Positions 44,725 to 53,880 of a DNA stretch of 64,000 nucleotides are shown here, piece by piece; position 1 is the stretch's first letter, and every line of letters begins with the position of its first letter. The stretch is from Undibacter mobilis (GTDB lineage: Bacteria; Pseudomonadota; Alphaproteobacteria; Rhizobiales; Xanthobacteraceae), in contig NZ_QRGO01000001.1 of assembly GCF_003367195.1 (NCBI RefSeq), forward strand, positions 916,501 through 980,500, in the 5' to 3' direction. Both the position numbers and the translations under genes were made by a program. The notes under the pieces are model-generated. The model searched no databases and was not told the origin of the DNA. It was given only the letters and a program-made list of their open reading frames with translations.

Positions 44725-45942
44725 CTACCCCGTCGCCAGCCTGAGTTTCTTCATCAGCGGCTTGACGCCGCCTTCGGCCTTGGGCGCGCCGATCACGATC
44801 TTCTTCAGTTCGCCCACGATCTTGTTGCCCGGCTGCACTTCGTTGAGCGGCACGCCGCGGTCGATGGCTTCGCGCACCAGTCCGTAATCGTTCGGCAGCG
44901 TGTGGAGCGGCGTGTCACCGAGCGCCCGCGCGACGTCCGACAGGCGCAGGCCGGAATTGAACATCTTCTGCTGGAAGCGATTGACGATGACCTGCGGCGA
45001 CGGAATTTCGGCGAGCCGCTCGGTGATGGCGCCGACAAGCTGCTTGGCGTGGCGCAGGCCCGGCACCGTCGCTTCGGTGACGACGTAAAGCTTGTTGGAG
45101 CCGAGCAGCACGCTGTCGGTCCAGGAGAACCAGGTGCGCGGCATGTCGAATACGACATAATCGAAATGCGCCGAGACAAGATCGAGCAGGCGCATGACCA
45201 CGTCGGGATCGAAGGAGCGCATTTCCGCCGGCCGGTTCGGCGCCGCCACCACGGCGAGACCCGACGGGTGATAGGACAGCATCACTTCGAGAAGCTGGCG
45301 ATCGAGGCGGTCCGGGCGCGGCTCGATTTCGGCCAGGTTCAGCCGCGGCTCGAGATCGAGATAGTCGGCGACGGCACCGTGCTGGAAATCGAGATCGACA
45401 ATGCAGACCGACGGCTTGGCGCGCGCCGGCGCGCTGTCGAGCAGCAACAGCGCCGTCTGCACCGCCAGCATGGTGACGCCGGCGCCGCCAACGGCCGGCA
45501 GGAAGGTGACGATCTGCGCTTCCTTGGCGGGACCGGCCGCGGACGGCTTCTTGCCAACGCGGGCGCAGGTGCGCACCAGATCGAGACCGGACACCGGCTT
45601 GACCAGAAAGTCGGCGACACGAAGCTGCATCAGCGTGCGCGCCAGATTGGAGTCGAAGCTTTCCGTCACCGCCACCACCGGCGGCCAGGCGCCGGTGCGT
45701 GCGGTCAGCCGCGACAATGCGGCGAGTTCGTCGGTGCGGCCGATATCGAGATCGACCACGACAACGGTGGCGTCTTCGATATTGAGCGTGTCGGCAAGCG
45801 ACGACAGCGGCCCCGTCTCAATGACGAGATCAATGGCGCTGGACGCGCCGAAGGTGCTGCGCGCCATGGCGCCGAAGTCGGCGTCCGGCGTAGCGATGAC
45901 GACGCGGGTGCGGGATTCGTGCGGCGGTGAAACGTGACGCAT
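44725..45942 (-). CDS. cpaE: Tad pilus localisation protein CpaE/TadZ with degenerate P-loop
   Basis: 405 residues. An N-terminal receiver-like domain (D64/D66 in V-V-V-D-L-D, and K-P near 115-116), then a MinD/ParA-like domain. The deviant Walker A, normally K-G-G-x-G-K/A-T, reads P-A-V-G-G-A-G-V-T-M at 149-158, with no lysine. The next strand V-C-I-V-D-L-D-F-Q-H-G is conserved. TadZ proteins place the machine at the pole, and some lack ATPase activity. The missing lysines suggest this one may not hydrolyse ATP. Confidence 0.88.
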   Translation of the reverse strand: MRHVSPPHESRTRVVIATPDADFGAMARSTFGASSAIDLVIETGPLSSLADTLNIEDATVVVVDLDIGRTDELAALSRLTARTGAWPPVVAVTESFDSNLARTLMQLRVADFLVKPVSGLDLVRTCARVGKKPSAAGPAKEAQIVTFLPAVGGAGVTMLAVQTALLLLDSAPARAKPSVCIVDLDFQHGAVADYLDLEPRLNLAEIEPRPDRLDRQLLEVMLSYHPSGLAVVAAPNRPAEMRSFDPDVVMRLLDLVSAHFDYVVFDMPRTWFSWTDSVLLGSNKLYVVTEATVPGLRHAKQLVGAITERLAEIPSPQVIVNRFQQKMFNSGLRLSDVARALGDTPLHTLPNDYGLVREAIDRGVPLNEVQPGNKIVGELKKIVIGAPKAEGGVKPLMKKLRLATG

Positions 45943-45954
45943 GGCGGTTCGGGC

Positions 45955-46308
45955 TTACTTCACCGGCGCCGATTGCGCGTTCACCGTTGGGCCGAGCGGC
46001 GCCGCATTCGGTGTTGTTGGTGCCGGCGCCGCCGCCACCGGATCGGACGACAGACCCCGCGGCCGAATGACCCGACCCGTGCGATAGTGCGTCATCGCAG
46101 TCTGCATCGCCGCACCGTCAAAGGCGATGTCGCGGTTTGCCGCCACCGCCGGCCACGGATCGACCATCTGCGTTACCTTGTTGGTCTGCACCGCATTGCC
46201 CGACTGCCGCGACAGCGTGTCGGTGCGGTCGAGATATTCCGAGCAACCGGCCAACGCGAGCAGTGAAGCCAATGTCATGGAGTGCAGGAGCTTACTGAAT
46301 GGCGGCAT
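45955..46308 (-). CDS. Small lipoprotein in the cpaD position of the tad operon
   Basis: 117 residues from the ATG at 46308-46306, overlapping the cpaC stop by 17 bases. Signal with lipobox L-A-G-C. The mature part holds a conserved-looking stretch (Y-L-D-R-T-D-T-L-S, Q-M-V-D-P-W-P, Y-R-T-G-R-V) and an A/P-rich tail. CpaD proteins are about twice as long and I cannot see their usual features. It is either a reduced CpaD or an unrelated pilus lipoprotein helping the secretin. Function inferred from position only. Confidence 0.65.
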   Translation of the reverse strand: MPPFSKLLHSMTLASLLALAGCSEYLDRTDTLSRQSGNAVQTNKVTQMVDPWPAVAANRDIAFDGAAMQTAMTHYRTGRVIRPRGLSSDPVAAAPAPTTPNAAPLGPTVNAQSAPVK

Positions 46309-47845
46309 TGGATATCCATTTCGGCATGTCGAGCATATGGCCTCCGGCAACGGGCACCGGCTCGGCGGCGGTCGCCATGCGCGGTTCGGCGAAGGTAGCC
46401 GGATTGCGCCTGCCGCCCTCGTTGCGGGGAAGTTCGGTCTTTCCCATCAGGAAGAAGTCGACGTCATTCGGCGGACGCGTGTCGTCGGTCGGCGCCTTGA
46501 TCGGATCGCCCGGGCGCGCCGGACGGACGATGCGCGGCGTGACGATGATGGCAAGATCGGTCTCATTGCGCTGATAGGACTTCGACGAGAACAAGGTGCC
46601 GAGCACCGGCACCGACCCGAGCCATGGCATTTGTTCGAGCTGGTTCTGGCCGTTGTTCTGCAGCAGGCCGCCGATCACGAAGCTCTGGCCATCGCGCAAC
46701 TCGACCGTGGTCGAGGCGCGGCGCACGGTGAGCGCCGGCACCGCAACGCCGGCGGCCAAGACCACGGTCCGCGAGGCGTCGATAGCGCTCACTTCCGGCT
46801 CGATCTTCATGTTGATCAGGCCGTGGCTCAGCACCGTCGGCGTAAAGGCAAGGCCGACGCCGTACTTCTTGTAGTCGACGCTGATCTGGCCAAGTGTACC
46901 GGCGACCGGGATGGGATATTCGCCGCCAGCGAGGAAGCTCGCCGTGTCGCCCGACAGCGCCACCAGATTCGGTTCGGCAAGGCTGCGCGCAACGCCCTTC
47001 GTCTCCAGGGCATTGATAAGCACATCGGTCGAAACGCCGCTGGCGACGATACGGCCGATCATGAAGCCGAAAGGCGAGCCGCCGGACAGCACGCCGGCGG
47101 ACGTCGAGGCAATGAGCGGAAGGTTCGACGCCGGCTGGCGCGAACCGATATTGGCGATGCTCTGATCACCGAAGCGGTTCCACTGCACGCCGAGATCGCG
47201 GCCGGCGGAGCGCGAGATTTCGATGAAGCGCACCTCCAGCATGACCTGCTGCGGCGACATGACCGACACGGCATTGATGATGTCCGGCCCGAACTGGCGA
47301 GCGATGGTCACCGCCTGATCGAGCGTGACGGCATCCGGCACCTCGCCCGCGAGCATGATGCGGCCGTTGACGGCGGAGGCACGCAACTTGGCCTGCGGAA
47401 AGCGGCGGCGCAGTTCGTTGACCAGACGGGAGACGTCGTAGGTCACCTCGACGTCGTAAATGCCGACCAGCCGCTTCTGCTCGTCATAGATGGTGACGCG
47501 GGTGGTGCCGATCTTCTTGCCGAGGATCGACAGGCTGCGGTCGGTCAACGGGTTGACGTCGGCGACATCGGGATCGCCGACAGCGATGCTGACGAAGCCG
47601 GCGCTGGTACGAACGTCGAGCGACTTGCCGACGATGACGGAGACGTTGGACGTGCCCGCCAGTTCGACCTCGCCGGCACGGCGCGGCGCCGCCTTGGCAT
47701 CAATCGCGGCGAGAAACAGGCTGGCGGCGAGCGCAATGCCGGACGCCAATGCCAGTTCACGCAGCACCTTGCGCAACGCGCCGTCATGCGGGACCGGCTG
47801 CACCTGGCTCATCGTCATTCTCGTCTCTCGGGTGGATTGGTTCAT
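46292..47845 (-). CDS. cpaC: Tad pilus outer-membrane secretin CpaC/RcpA
   Basis: 517 residues. A Sec-type N-terminus (start at 47845 or the ATGs 27-33 bases later, which have a better GAGAG site), then a pilus-formation N-domain (V-G-K-S-L-D-V-R-T), a BON-like segment, and a secretin domain with V-P-V-L-G-T-L-F-S and I-V-T-P-R-I-V near the end. Makes the pilus exit pore. Five bases after cpaB. Confidence 0.92.
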   Translation of the reverse strand: MNQSTRETRMTMSQVQPVPHDGALRKVLRELALASGIALAASLFLAAIDAKAAPRRAGEVELAGTSNVSVIVGKSLDVRTSAGFVSIAVGDPDVADVNPLTDRSLSILGKKIGTTRVTIYDEQKRLVGIYDVEVTYDVSRLVNELRRRFPQAKLRASAVNGRIMLAGEVPDAVTLDQAVTIARQFGPDIINAVSVMSPQQVMLEVRFIEISRSAGRDLGVQWNRFGDQSIANIGSRQPASNLPLIASTSAGVLSGGSPFGFMIGRIVASGVSTDVLINALETKGVARSLAEPNLVALSGDTASFLAGGEYPIPVAGTLGQISVDYKKYGVGLAFTPTVLSHGLINMKIEPEVSAIDASRTVVLAAGVAVPALTVRRASTTVELRDGQSFVIGGLLQNNGQNQLEQMPWLGSVPVLGTLFSSKSYQRNETDLAIIVTPRIVRPARPGDPIKAPTDDTRPPNDVDFFLMGKTELPRNEGGRRNPATFAEPRMATAAEPVPVAGGHMLDMPKWISNAAIQ

Positions 47846-47850
47846 CGTGA

Positions 47851-48708
47851 TCAGCGTCCCGCGGTTTCAGCCAAGGCCCGGGCGGCGCGGCCGACCGCCT
47901 CGACCGGCACCGTGTAATCCTGCTTGGCGGCGGCGCGCGTCACCGAGATGGTCACGGTCGTGGAGGCGCCGGTGTCGACGACCGGCTCCGGCGAGGAGAG
48001 GTCGTTAAGCGTGATCTTGCGCGTGCGCACCTGCGCGGTTTCGCCAGCCTTGCGCAGCAGCAGCGACAGGTTGCCCACGGTGGAGGCGAGCCAGACCTTC
48101 TGCGCCTCGACCGTATCGACCTCCAGCGTCACCGACTTGGCGACCGCCGCCTTGGTGGCGCGTTCATCGGCGCTCTGATCGACCGCGAGCACGCGGCGGT
48201 TTTGCAGCACGATCTCGGTGGTTGCCTGACCCTTGTCGATCGACCGCGTCAGCACGATGTCGACATACTCGCCGGGCAGCACGAAGCCGCCGACGCCTTC
48301 GACATCGTTGACGCGGATGGTGACGGCTTTCATGCCGGGCTTGACCAGCGCGGAGAGCGTTGCGCGTTCGCCGGGACCGGTGATCTTGACGCCAAGCACC
48401 GGCTCATGCGCCTCGATGGCGCTAAGCACAATGCGGCGGCCGCCTTTGAGTACGTCGCCGATTTTGGCGAAGGCGCCGACCGGCGCCGCTTCCGACGGCC
48501 ACGGCAGTTCTTCCAGCATGGCCGCGGTGAGTTCGGCGCCATAACGCAACGGCTGCTTGGCGACGACAACGGTTCGCGCCGGCGCCTGCGGCGCCACCGC
48601 CTCGACCTGACGGTTGGCCTGATTGGCGAGCCAGACCTGCGCAATGAAGACGGCGATCACGCCGAACACCAGGGCGAAGCCGACCATAACGAACGTGCTG
48701 GCACGCAT
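47851..48708 (-). CDS. cpaB: Tad pilus periplasmic protein CpaB/RcpC
   Basis: 285 residues. One N-terminal membrane helix followed by a SAF domain (V-A-K-Q-P-L-R-Y-G-A-E-L-T) and the RcpC domain (V-R-V-N-D-V-E-G-V-G-G-F-V-L-P-G-E-Y-V-D). It bridges to the secretin. It follows tadG after a 163-base gap, which may hold an internal promoter. Confidence 0.9.
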   Translation of the reverse strand: MRASTFVMVGFALVFGVIAVFIAQVWLANQANRQVEAVAPQAPARTVVVAKQPLRYGAELTAAMLEELPWPSEAAPVGAFAKIGDVLKGGRRIVLSAIEAHEPVLGVKITGPGERATLSALVKPGMKAVTIRVNDVEGVGGFVLPGEYVDIVLTRSIDKGQATTEIVLQNRRVLAVDQSADERATKAAVAKSVTLEVDTVEAQKVWLASTVGNLSLLLRKAGETAQVRTRKITLNDLSSPEPVVDTGASTTVTISVTRAAAKQDYTVPVEAVGRAARALAETAGR

Positions 48709-48871
48709 TGAACAAAACCTCGCTTCGCGGCCCGCTTTTCAGGCCCGCGAGACCACGGTAATCGGAGCGATGCATTGAATTACTAACGGCACGAAACCAT
48801 CTGACGCGGTGCTGAATGCCGCTTTGCGGCGGCGCGCGGAATTTATTTCAACTGCGCGCGATTCCGTACCG

Positions 48872-50146
48872 CTACTGCGACAAGCGCAGTTCCGACAACG
48901 CCGTGCCGATTTGATTAAATGTCGAGATGATCTGATCGCCCGACTTCAGCAGGAAGTATTTGCTCGAGTTCGAGGCGCAGTTCTGCAGCATCGTCGAGGT
49001 CGGATCGTTGCCGGTGTTGACCTGCACCGTATAAAGCGTGATGCCGGCAGCCTTGATGTTGTCGCAGGTTTTCTGCTGGCGTTTGTCGATCGAGGACTGG
49101 CTGGTATACCAGCGGTTCTCGGTGTTCATGCCGTCGGTCAGAAGAATGATGACCTGATTGTACTGATAGTTCGAATCGAACTCCGGCACGGTGAAGGGGG
49201 AGGCGGTCAACGTCTGCCAGCCCATCTGCAAACCGATCGCCTGGTTGGTATTGCCGGCCGGCTGCATCGCGTCGATCCGGGCCGACAGCGACGTCCAGTC
49301 ATTGGAGAGCTCCATCAGCGCCGCCGGGCACGAGCTGTATTGCTCGGCGGGATAGAGCGTGCCGCCGGCGACCGGCGGATCGTTGGTGGTGTCGTAGTTC
49401 TGGTCGCGGTCGGTGACACAGCCGTTCCAGGTGTCGTGCGCCGCCGGCGTCCAGACCTTGCCCCTCGATTCACACGAGCTCTTCGACTTGTAGCTCGAAT
49501 TGCTGCAAGTGCCGTTGACGGCCTCCCACAGCGACCAGTTGATCCAGTTGCGGTCGTATTTGTCGGCGCCGACATTGACGTCCTTGCTGAACGGCACGAC
49601 CGAGACGTAGACGTCTTCCGGCAGCAGCGCGGCGTTCTTGAGCTGGGTCAGCAGATTCTGGCTGGCGGTCTTGAGCGCCGTCATCTTGCCCGCGCTGGAC
49701 ATCGAGCCGGTGTTGTCGAGCACCAGCGCAACGCGCAGCCGGGTCTCGCCCCAGGTCGAGGTCGCCGCGGCGGCGATTGGAATATCGCCGTAACCGAGAA
49801 TGCCGAGCACATTGGTCTTCAGCGTCGCGGTGGCGTTGAGGGCGAGCTTCGAGCCGGCGGTCCCCGTATAGGTCGCGTTCACCACGACGTCGCGGGCCGT
49901 CGGGCTCGAGAACAGCGCGTTGAAATAGGCCGAGGCCGAAGCCTGCAGATCGGCGGCGTTCTGCGTCGCCGCGGTCTTCGACATGGCCAGCGCGGTGGCA
50001 TCGAGCGCGGTCTGAAAGGATGTACGCGTCGCGCTCGCCTGGGTATAATCGATAGCGACACCGGCGCTGCCGATGAGGGGCACGGCAAGCATCGCCATCA
50101 TCGGCGCGATATTGCCGCGACGATCCCTCAGAAACCTGGACAACAT
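48872..50146 (-). CDS. tadG: TadG-like protein with von Willebrand A domain
   Basis: 424 residues from the ATG at 50146-50144. The N-terminal TadE/TadG-type membrane segment (R-R-G-N-I-A-P-M-M-A-M-L-A-V-P) is followed by an alpha/beta VWA domain whose MIDAS reads D-N-T-G-S-M-S. A Ser/Lys/Cys-containing insert lies in the middle. TadG is a minor pseudopilin-like or surface component of tad systems. First gene of the run on the leftward strand. Confidence 0.88.
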   Translation of the reverse strand: MLSRFLRDRRGNIAPMMAMLAVPLIGSAGVAIDYTQASATRTSFQTALDATALAMSKTAATQNAADLQASASAYFNALFSSPTARDVVVNATYTGTAGSKLALNATATLKTNVLGILGYGDIPIAAAATSTWGETRLRVALVLDNTGSMSSAGKMTALKTASQNLLTQLKNAALLPEDVYVSVVPFSKDVNVGADKYDRNWINWSLWEAVNGTCSNSSYKSKSSCESRGKVWTPAAHDTWNGCVTDRDQNYDTTNDPPVAGGTLYPAEQYSSCPAALMELSNDWTSLSARIDAMQPAGNTNQAIGLQMGWQTLTASPFTVPEFDSNYQYNQVIILLTDGMNTENRWYTSQSSIDKRQQKTCDNIKAAGITLYTVQVNTGNDPTSTMLQNCASNSSKYFLLKSGDQIISTFNQIGTALSELRLSQ

Positions 50147-50447
50147 GACACGCCCCCGAAACCGCGGACCCGAGAGGTCCGGCCGCATGACTAACGTGCG
50201 GCAATAATTTCAGGCGCGTCTTGAGAAGCCGTGATCAGTTCCAGTCGGATAAGCGGCAAATCCGCATCGAATGTGCGTCAATTCGCGCGCGATTTCCCGC
50301 TCGCGACGGTGCGCGGCGGCGTTCATAATCAACCGGCGGCGGTTGCCGCAAACACGCGATTGTTCTAAGGCTTAAGCGCGACTCGCCGCTTGCCCCCACG
50401 CACTTTGACGGTTCCGAGAGCGGCGCGACGCGGTCGACCGCGCCGGC
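50147..50447. other. Divergent intergenic region before tadG and the DMT exporter
   Basis: 301 bases. I searched it for a small Flp pilin (a 50-70 residue frame with G-A-T-A-I-E-Y-G) and found none on either strand. No clear promoter or repeat stands out. Confidence 0.5.
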
Positions 50448-51380
50448 GTGCGGCCCCTCTTGAAAATCGAACGACCCGTGGCCTCCTATCAGGACAACAA
50501 GCGCGGCATCATCTCGCTGACAGCGGGATGCGCGCTGTTCACGGTTACCGACACGATAACCAAGATCGTCGCCCTGAGCTTCCCGATCGGCGAAGTGCTA
50601 TTCTCCCGCGCCTTGGCCTGCATCGCCTTCGTCGCCGCGGCTTTCTTCTTCGCCTATCGCACATTCTCCTTTCACGGCGCCTTCCAGAAACTGGTGCTGA
50701 TGCGCGCGGTACTGGACGGCATTGCCAATGCCACCTTCGTGCTCGCGCTGACGAAGATGCGGCTTGCCGATCTGATGGCGATCAACATGATGTCGCCGCT
50801 GGTACTGACCATGCTGCTCGCCTTCTTCTTCAAGGAGAAGGTTGGCTGGCGGCGCTGGAGCGCCATCTTCGTCGGCGTCGGCGGCATGCTGCTGATCGTC
50901 AAGCCGGGACCGTCGACCTTTGACGTCTGGGCGCTGATTGCGTTTGCGGCCACCCTGTTTTCGGCAACGCGCGACATCCTCACCCGCCGCATCGATCCGG
51001 CAACGCCGACTTTGGTGGTGACCATGGTCAGCCTGGGCGGGACTGGGCTGGCGGGCCTTGCTCTTGCGCTCGTACTGGGCGAACGCTGGACGCTCTATTC
51101 GTCGGAATATCTCGGCCTGATCGTGGTCGGCGCCGTGTTTCTGGCCGGCGGCAGCACGCTGGCGGTTTCGGCCTTCCGCAATGTCGATGCCACCGTGGTT
51201 GCCCCGTTCCGCTATTCGCTGCTGATCTGGAGCGCGCTGTCCGGCTATTTCGTGCTCGGCGAGGTGTCCGACACCATGTCGATCGCCGGCTCGCTTCTGA
51301 TCGTCGGCAGTGGCCTTTACATGCTGCACCGGGAGCGGGTTCGCCACCGCGAGGTCGCCGCTCGCTCGGCCATTCGCTAA
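50448..51380 (+). CDS. DMT (EamA) family exporter
   Basis: 310 residues. Ten hydrophobic segments in two EamA halves (first half ends L-L-I-V-K-P-G-P, second half ends near L-L-I-V-G-S-G-L-Y). The start is uncertain: GTG at 50448 or GTG at 50478, neither with a good ribosome site. DMT proteins export amino acids, nucleosides or drugs. The substrate is unknown. Confidence 0.82.
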   Translation: MRPLLKIERPVASYQDNKRGIISLTAGCALFTVTDTITKIVALSFPIGEVLFSRALACIAFVAAAFFFAYRTFSFHGAFQKLVLMRAVLDGIANATFVLALTKMRLADLMAINMMSPLVLTMLLAFFFKEKVGWRRWSAIFVGVGGMLLIVKPGPSTFDVWALIAFAATLFSATRDILTRRIDPATPTLVVTMVSLGGTGLAGLALALVLGERWTLYSSEYLGLIVVGAVFLAGGSTLAVSAFRNVDATVVAPFRYSLLIWSALSGYFVLGEVSDTMSIAGSLLIVGSGLYMLHRERVRHREVAARSAIR

Positions 51381-51470
51381 CGTCCTCATTCCACGGACGA
51401 AAAGACCCTGAAAGCCGGCGGCGATGGTCGTTGCCGGTGGCCCCGAACTGGGGTAAGGAAAGCGCGGTTG

Positions 51471-51547
51471 GCGCCCGTAGCTCAGCTGGATAGAGCGTTG
51501 CCCTCCGAAGGCAAAGGTCGTGCGTTCGAATCGCGCCGGGCGCGCCA
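51471..51547 (+). tRNA. tRNA-Arg (anticodon CCG)
   Basis: 77 bases. Acceptor arms GCGCCCG (51471-51477) and CGGGCGC (51537-51543) pair perfectly. D stem GCTC/GAGC, anticodon stem TTGCC/GGCAA around loop CTCCGAA with CCG at 51505-51507. T arm with GTTCGAATC. G discriminator and an encoded CCA at 51545-51547. Confidence 0.97.
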
Positions 51548-51586
51548 ATTCACGTCACTCAGTTCCCTGCGACAAGCCTCGTTTGT

Positions 51587-52741
51587 CTAAATCAGCTTCG
51601 CCGCGGCGAGGTCGCGCATCAGCATGCGCGTGCCGTAGGTCCAGTGCGGACAATCCGGCGAATATTTCACGCGGTTGACCAGCGCGCCGAGCTTGTCCGA
51701 CGAGATCGTGACCATGTCGCCGATCTTGTGGGTGAAGCCCTTCCCCACTTCGCCGCGGTCCTTCGACGGCACGAACATGGTGCCGAGATAAAGCGCCATG
51801 CCGTCGGGATACTGGTGATGCGGCCCCATGGCCGCCGCAACCAGCTCTTCCGGCGAGCGGCTGATCTCGGCCATCGAGCTTGAGCCTTCGAGCGAGAAAC
51901 CGTCAGTGCCTTCGACGGCGAGATTGACCCGCGCTTTCTTCACATCCGCGATGGTGAACGTGTCGTCGAACAAACGGATGAAGGGCCCGAGCGCGGCGGA
52001 GGCGTTGTTGTCCTTGGTCTTGCCGAGCAACAGCGCCGAGCGGCCTTCCATGTCGCGCAGATTGACGTCGTTGCCGAGCGTGGCACCGGCGATGCGGCCG
52101 CTGCTCGCGGCGATCACCGCGATCTCCGGCTCCGGGTTATTCCAGGTCGAGGCTTCGAGCAGCCCGACATCGGCGCCGAAGCCGACCGACGACATCGGCT
52201 GGCACTTGGTGAAGATCTCGGCGTCAGGGCCGATGCCGACTTCGAGATATTGCGACCAGACGCCCCGCGCGATCAGCTTGGCCTTGATCGCCATCGCTTC
52301 GGGCGAACCCGGCCTGAGCTTCGACAGGTCCTCGCCGATCAGGCCGTGAATGTCGGCGCGGATCGCCTCGGCCTTGTCGGCGGAGCCGCGCGCCTGTTCC
52401 TCGATGACACGTTCGAGCAGGCTGACAACAAAGGTGACGCCCGCCGCCTTCACCGCATGCAGATCGACCGGCGACAACAGCCGGATCGCGCTGGCCGCGT
52501 GAGTCAAGCTGGCCGCCGTGATCGTGTCGATGGTGGCGATGGACTTGCCTTTGGCACCGCGCACGAAAGCGGCCGGATCGTCCATCTCGCAGATGTCACG
52601 GACGGTCGGAGCATGTGCCGACGTAATATCGACGACCGAGCCGTCGCGCACGGTGACGACCAGCGGATGCGCAGTGCCCGGCGCGTGGGCTCGACCGACA
52701 AAGGTGCCGGTGTCCGGCAGGCGCATGGAATGGCTGGTCAT
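51587..52741 (-). CDS. Fumarylacetoacetate hydrolase (FAH) family protein
   Basis: 384 residues. C-terminal FAH fold with the metal-site motif W-N-N-P-E-P-E-I-A-V, G-N-D-V-N-L-R-D and K-T-K-D-N-N-A. Longer than simple FAH enzymes because of an N-terminal domain of about 120 residues, as in the sugar-acid dehydratase branch (2-keto-3-deoxy acid dehydratases). Dehydration or C-C hydrolysis of a 2-keto acid is likely. Single gene after the tRNA, opposite strand. Confidence 0.83.
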   Translation of the reverse strand: MTSHSMRLPDTGTFVGRAHAPGTAHPLVVTVRDGSVVDITSAHAPTVRDICEMDDPAAFVRGAKGKSIATIDTITAASLTHAASAIRLLSPVDLHAVKAAGVTFVVSLLERVIEEQARGSADKAEAIRADIHGLIGEDLSKLRPGSPEAMAIKAKLIARGVWSQYLEVGIGPDAEIFTKCQPMSSVGFGADVGLLEASTWNNPEPEIAVIAASSGRIAGATLGNDVNLRDMEGRSALLLGKTKDNNASAALGPFIRLFDDTFTIADVKKARVNLAVEGTDGFSLEGSSSMAEISRSPEELVAAAMGPHHQYPDGMALYLGTMFVPSKDRGEVGKGFTHKIGDMVTISSDKLGALVNRVKYSPDCPHWTYGTRMLMRDLAAAKLI

Positions 52742-52821
52742 GAATCCCCCGATCTTGTTGTTGAGCGGGAGTTTAGAACGCCGAACGCGGTTTGCGCCAG
52801 CGCCGGACCGGCTTCGGGGCC

Positions 52822-53322
52822 TTAATGGCCGACGTCGGCGGGATCGAGCTCAAGGTCGGTCGACATCTTGCGCGGCTGCGGCACATAGGCATCGCCGAGC
52901 TGGACCATCGGCCGCGGATTGATGACGATCGAGCTCAGACGGTCGTGCAGCGCCTTGGCCGAGGTCGGCTTGACCAGAAATTCGTTGATGCCGGCATGCA
53001 GCGCCTGGACGACCGACGAGCGCTGCGCCCGCGAGGTCAGCATGATGATCGGCAGGTTCGGGCGCGGAAACACGCCCGGGGACCGGACGATGCGCACCAC
53101 TTCCATGCCGTTGAGCAGCGGCATATCCCAGTCGAGCAGCATGACGTCGGGATCGGAGTTGCGGATCTGTTCGAGCGCGGCCAGCCCGTCGGCGGCCTCG
53201 ATCACCGACTTGGCGCCGAGATTCATCAGCATCATGCGCGTGACCTTGCGCATGTAGGCGTTGCCATCCACCACGAGGATGTTCAACCCCTGAATCATCG
53301 CTTCAAGCGGACTTTTCGGCAT
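52822..53322 (-). CDS. Stand-alone response regulator receiver
   Basis: 166 residues. CheY-like receiver: V-V-D-G-N at the acidic pocket (one acidic residue instead of the usual two), phosphoacceptor in L-L-D-W-D-M-P, T/S in M-L-T-S-R, Lys in L-V-K-P. A C-terminal tail of about 40 residues without a known output domain. No kinase gene is nearby. A CheY-type role is inferred. Confidence 0.85.
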   Translation of the reverse strand: MPKSPLEAMIQGLNILVVDGNAYMRKVTRMMLMNLGAKSVIEAADGLAALEQIRNSDPDVMLLDWDMPLLNGMEVVRIVRSPGVFPRPNLPIIMLTSRAQRSSVVQALHAGINEFLVKPTSAKALHDRLSSIVINPRPMVQLGDAYVPQPRKMSTDLELDPADVGH

Positions 53323-53517
53323 ACGCGCGACCGGTAACCTTCCCTAACGTGCGACCAAGCTACCGGCAAAACTCTGTCAATTCGCTAAGGCCAACCATTC
53401 AATTTGTCTCGTTTGTTCCGCACCGCCCCCTCGCGGAACGTCATCCGGATTGCCAAATTGAGCCAATGAATCGGCTGCGCCGCGCGCAGGTCGTCGCCAA
53501 ACGGGAGATTTTCGCCG

Positions 53518-53877
53518 ATGAAACAGCCTGGAGCCGACCATCCGATCACGATTTCGCAGGACGGGACGCGCGTTCGCGTCATGTTCGCCGGCCGCATGGT
53601 CGCCGACACAACGCGGGCGCTGACGCTCCAGGAGGCGCGTTATCCTTCTGTTTACTATATTCCGCGCGAGGACGCCGACATGACGCTGTTTCAGCGCACG
53701 GCGCACACGACGCATTGCCCATACAAGGGCGACGCCAGCTACTTCACCTTGTCGGCCGAGGGCCGCAGCGCCGAGAATGCCGTGTGGAGTTACGAGGCGC
53801 CCTATCCGGCTGTCGCCGCGATCAGGGAGCATCTCGCGTTTTATCCGAACAAGGTGGATGGCATTGAGGTGGGGTGA
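53518..53877 (+). CDS. DUF427 domain protein
   Basis: 119 residues. Complete DUF427 fold: R-V-R-V-M-F-A-G-R-M-V-A-D-T at the start, Y-Y-I-P-R-E-D and T-T-H-C-P-Y-K-G-D-A-S-Y-F in the middle, Y-E-A-P-Y-P at the end. A widespread small cytoplasmic domain of unknown function. Ends three bases before the convergent HtrA-like gene. Confidence 0.85.
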   Translation: MKQPGADHPITISQDGTRVRVMFAGRMVADTTRALTLQEARYPSVYYIPREDADMTLFQRTAHTTHCPYKGDASYFTLSAEGRSAENAVWSYEAPYPAVAAIREHLAFYPNKVDGIEVG

Positions 53878-53880
53878 TCC

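Noticed and set aside
42425..44887. 820-codon open frame opposite tadB and cpaF
   Set aside because: Antisense to two firmly identified genes; low-complexity basic product.
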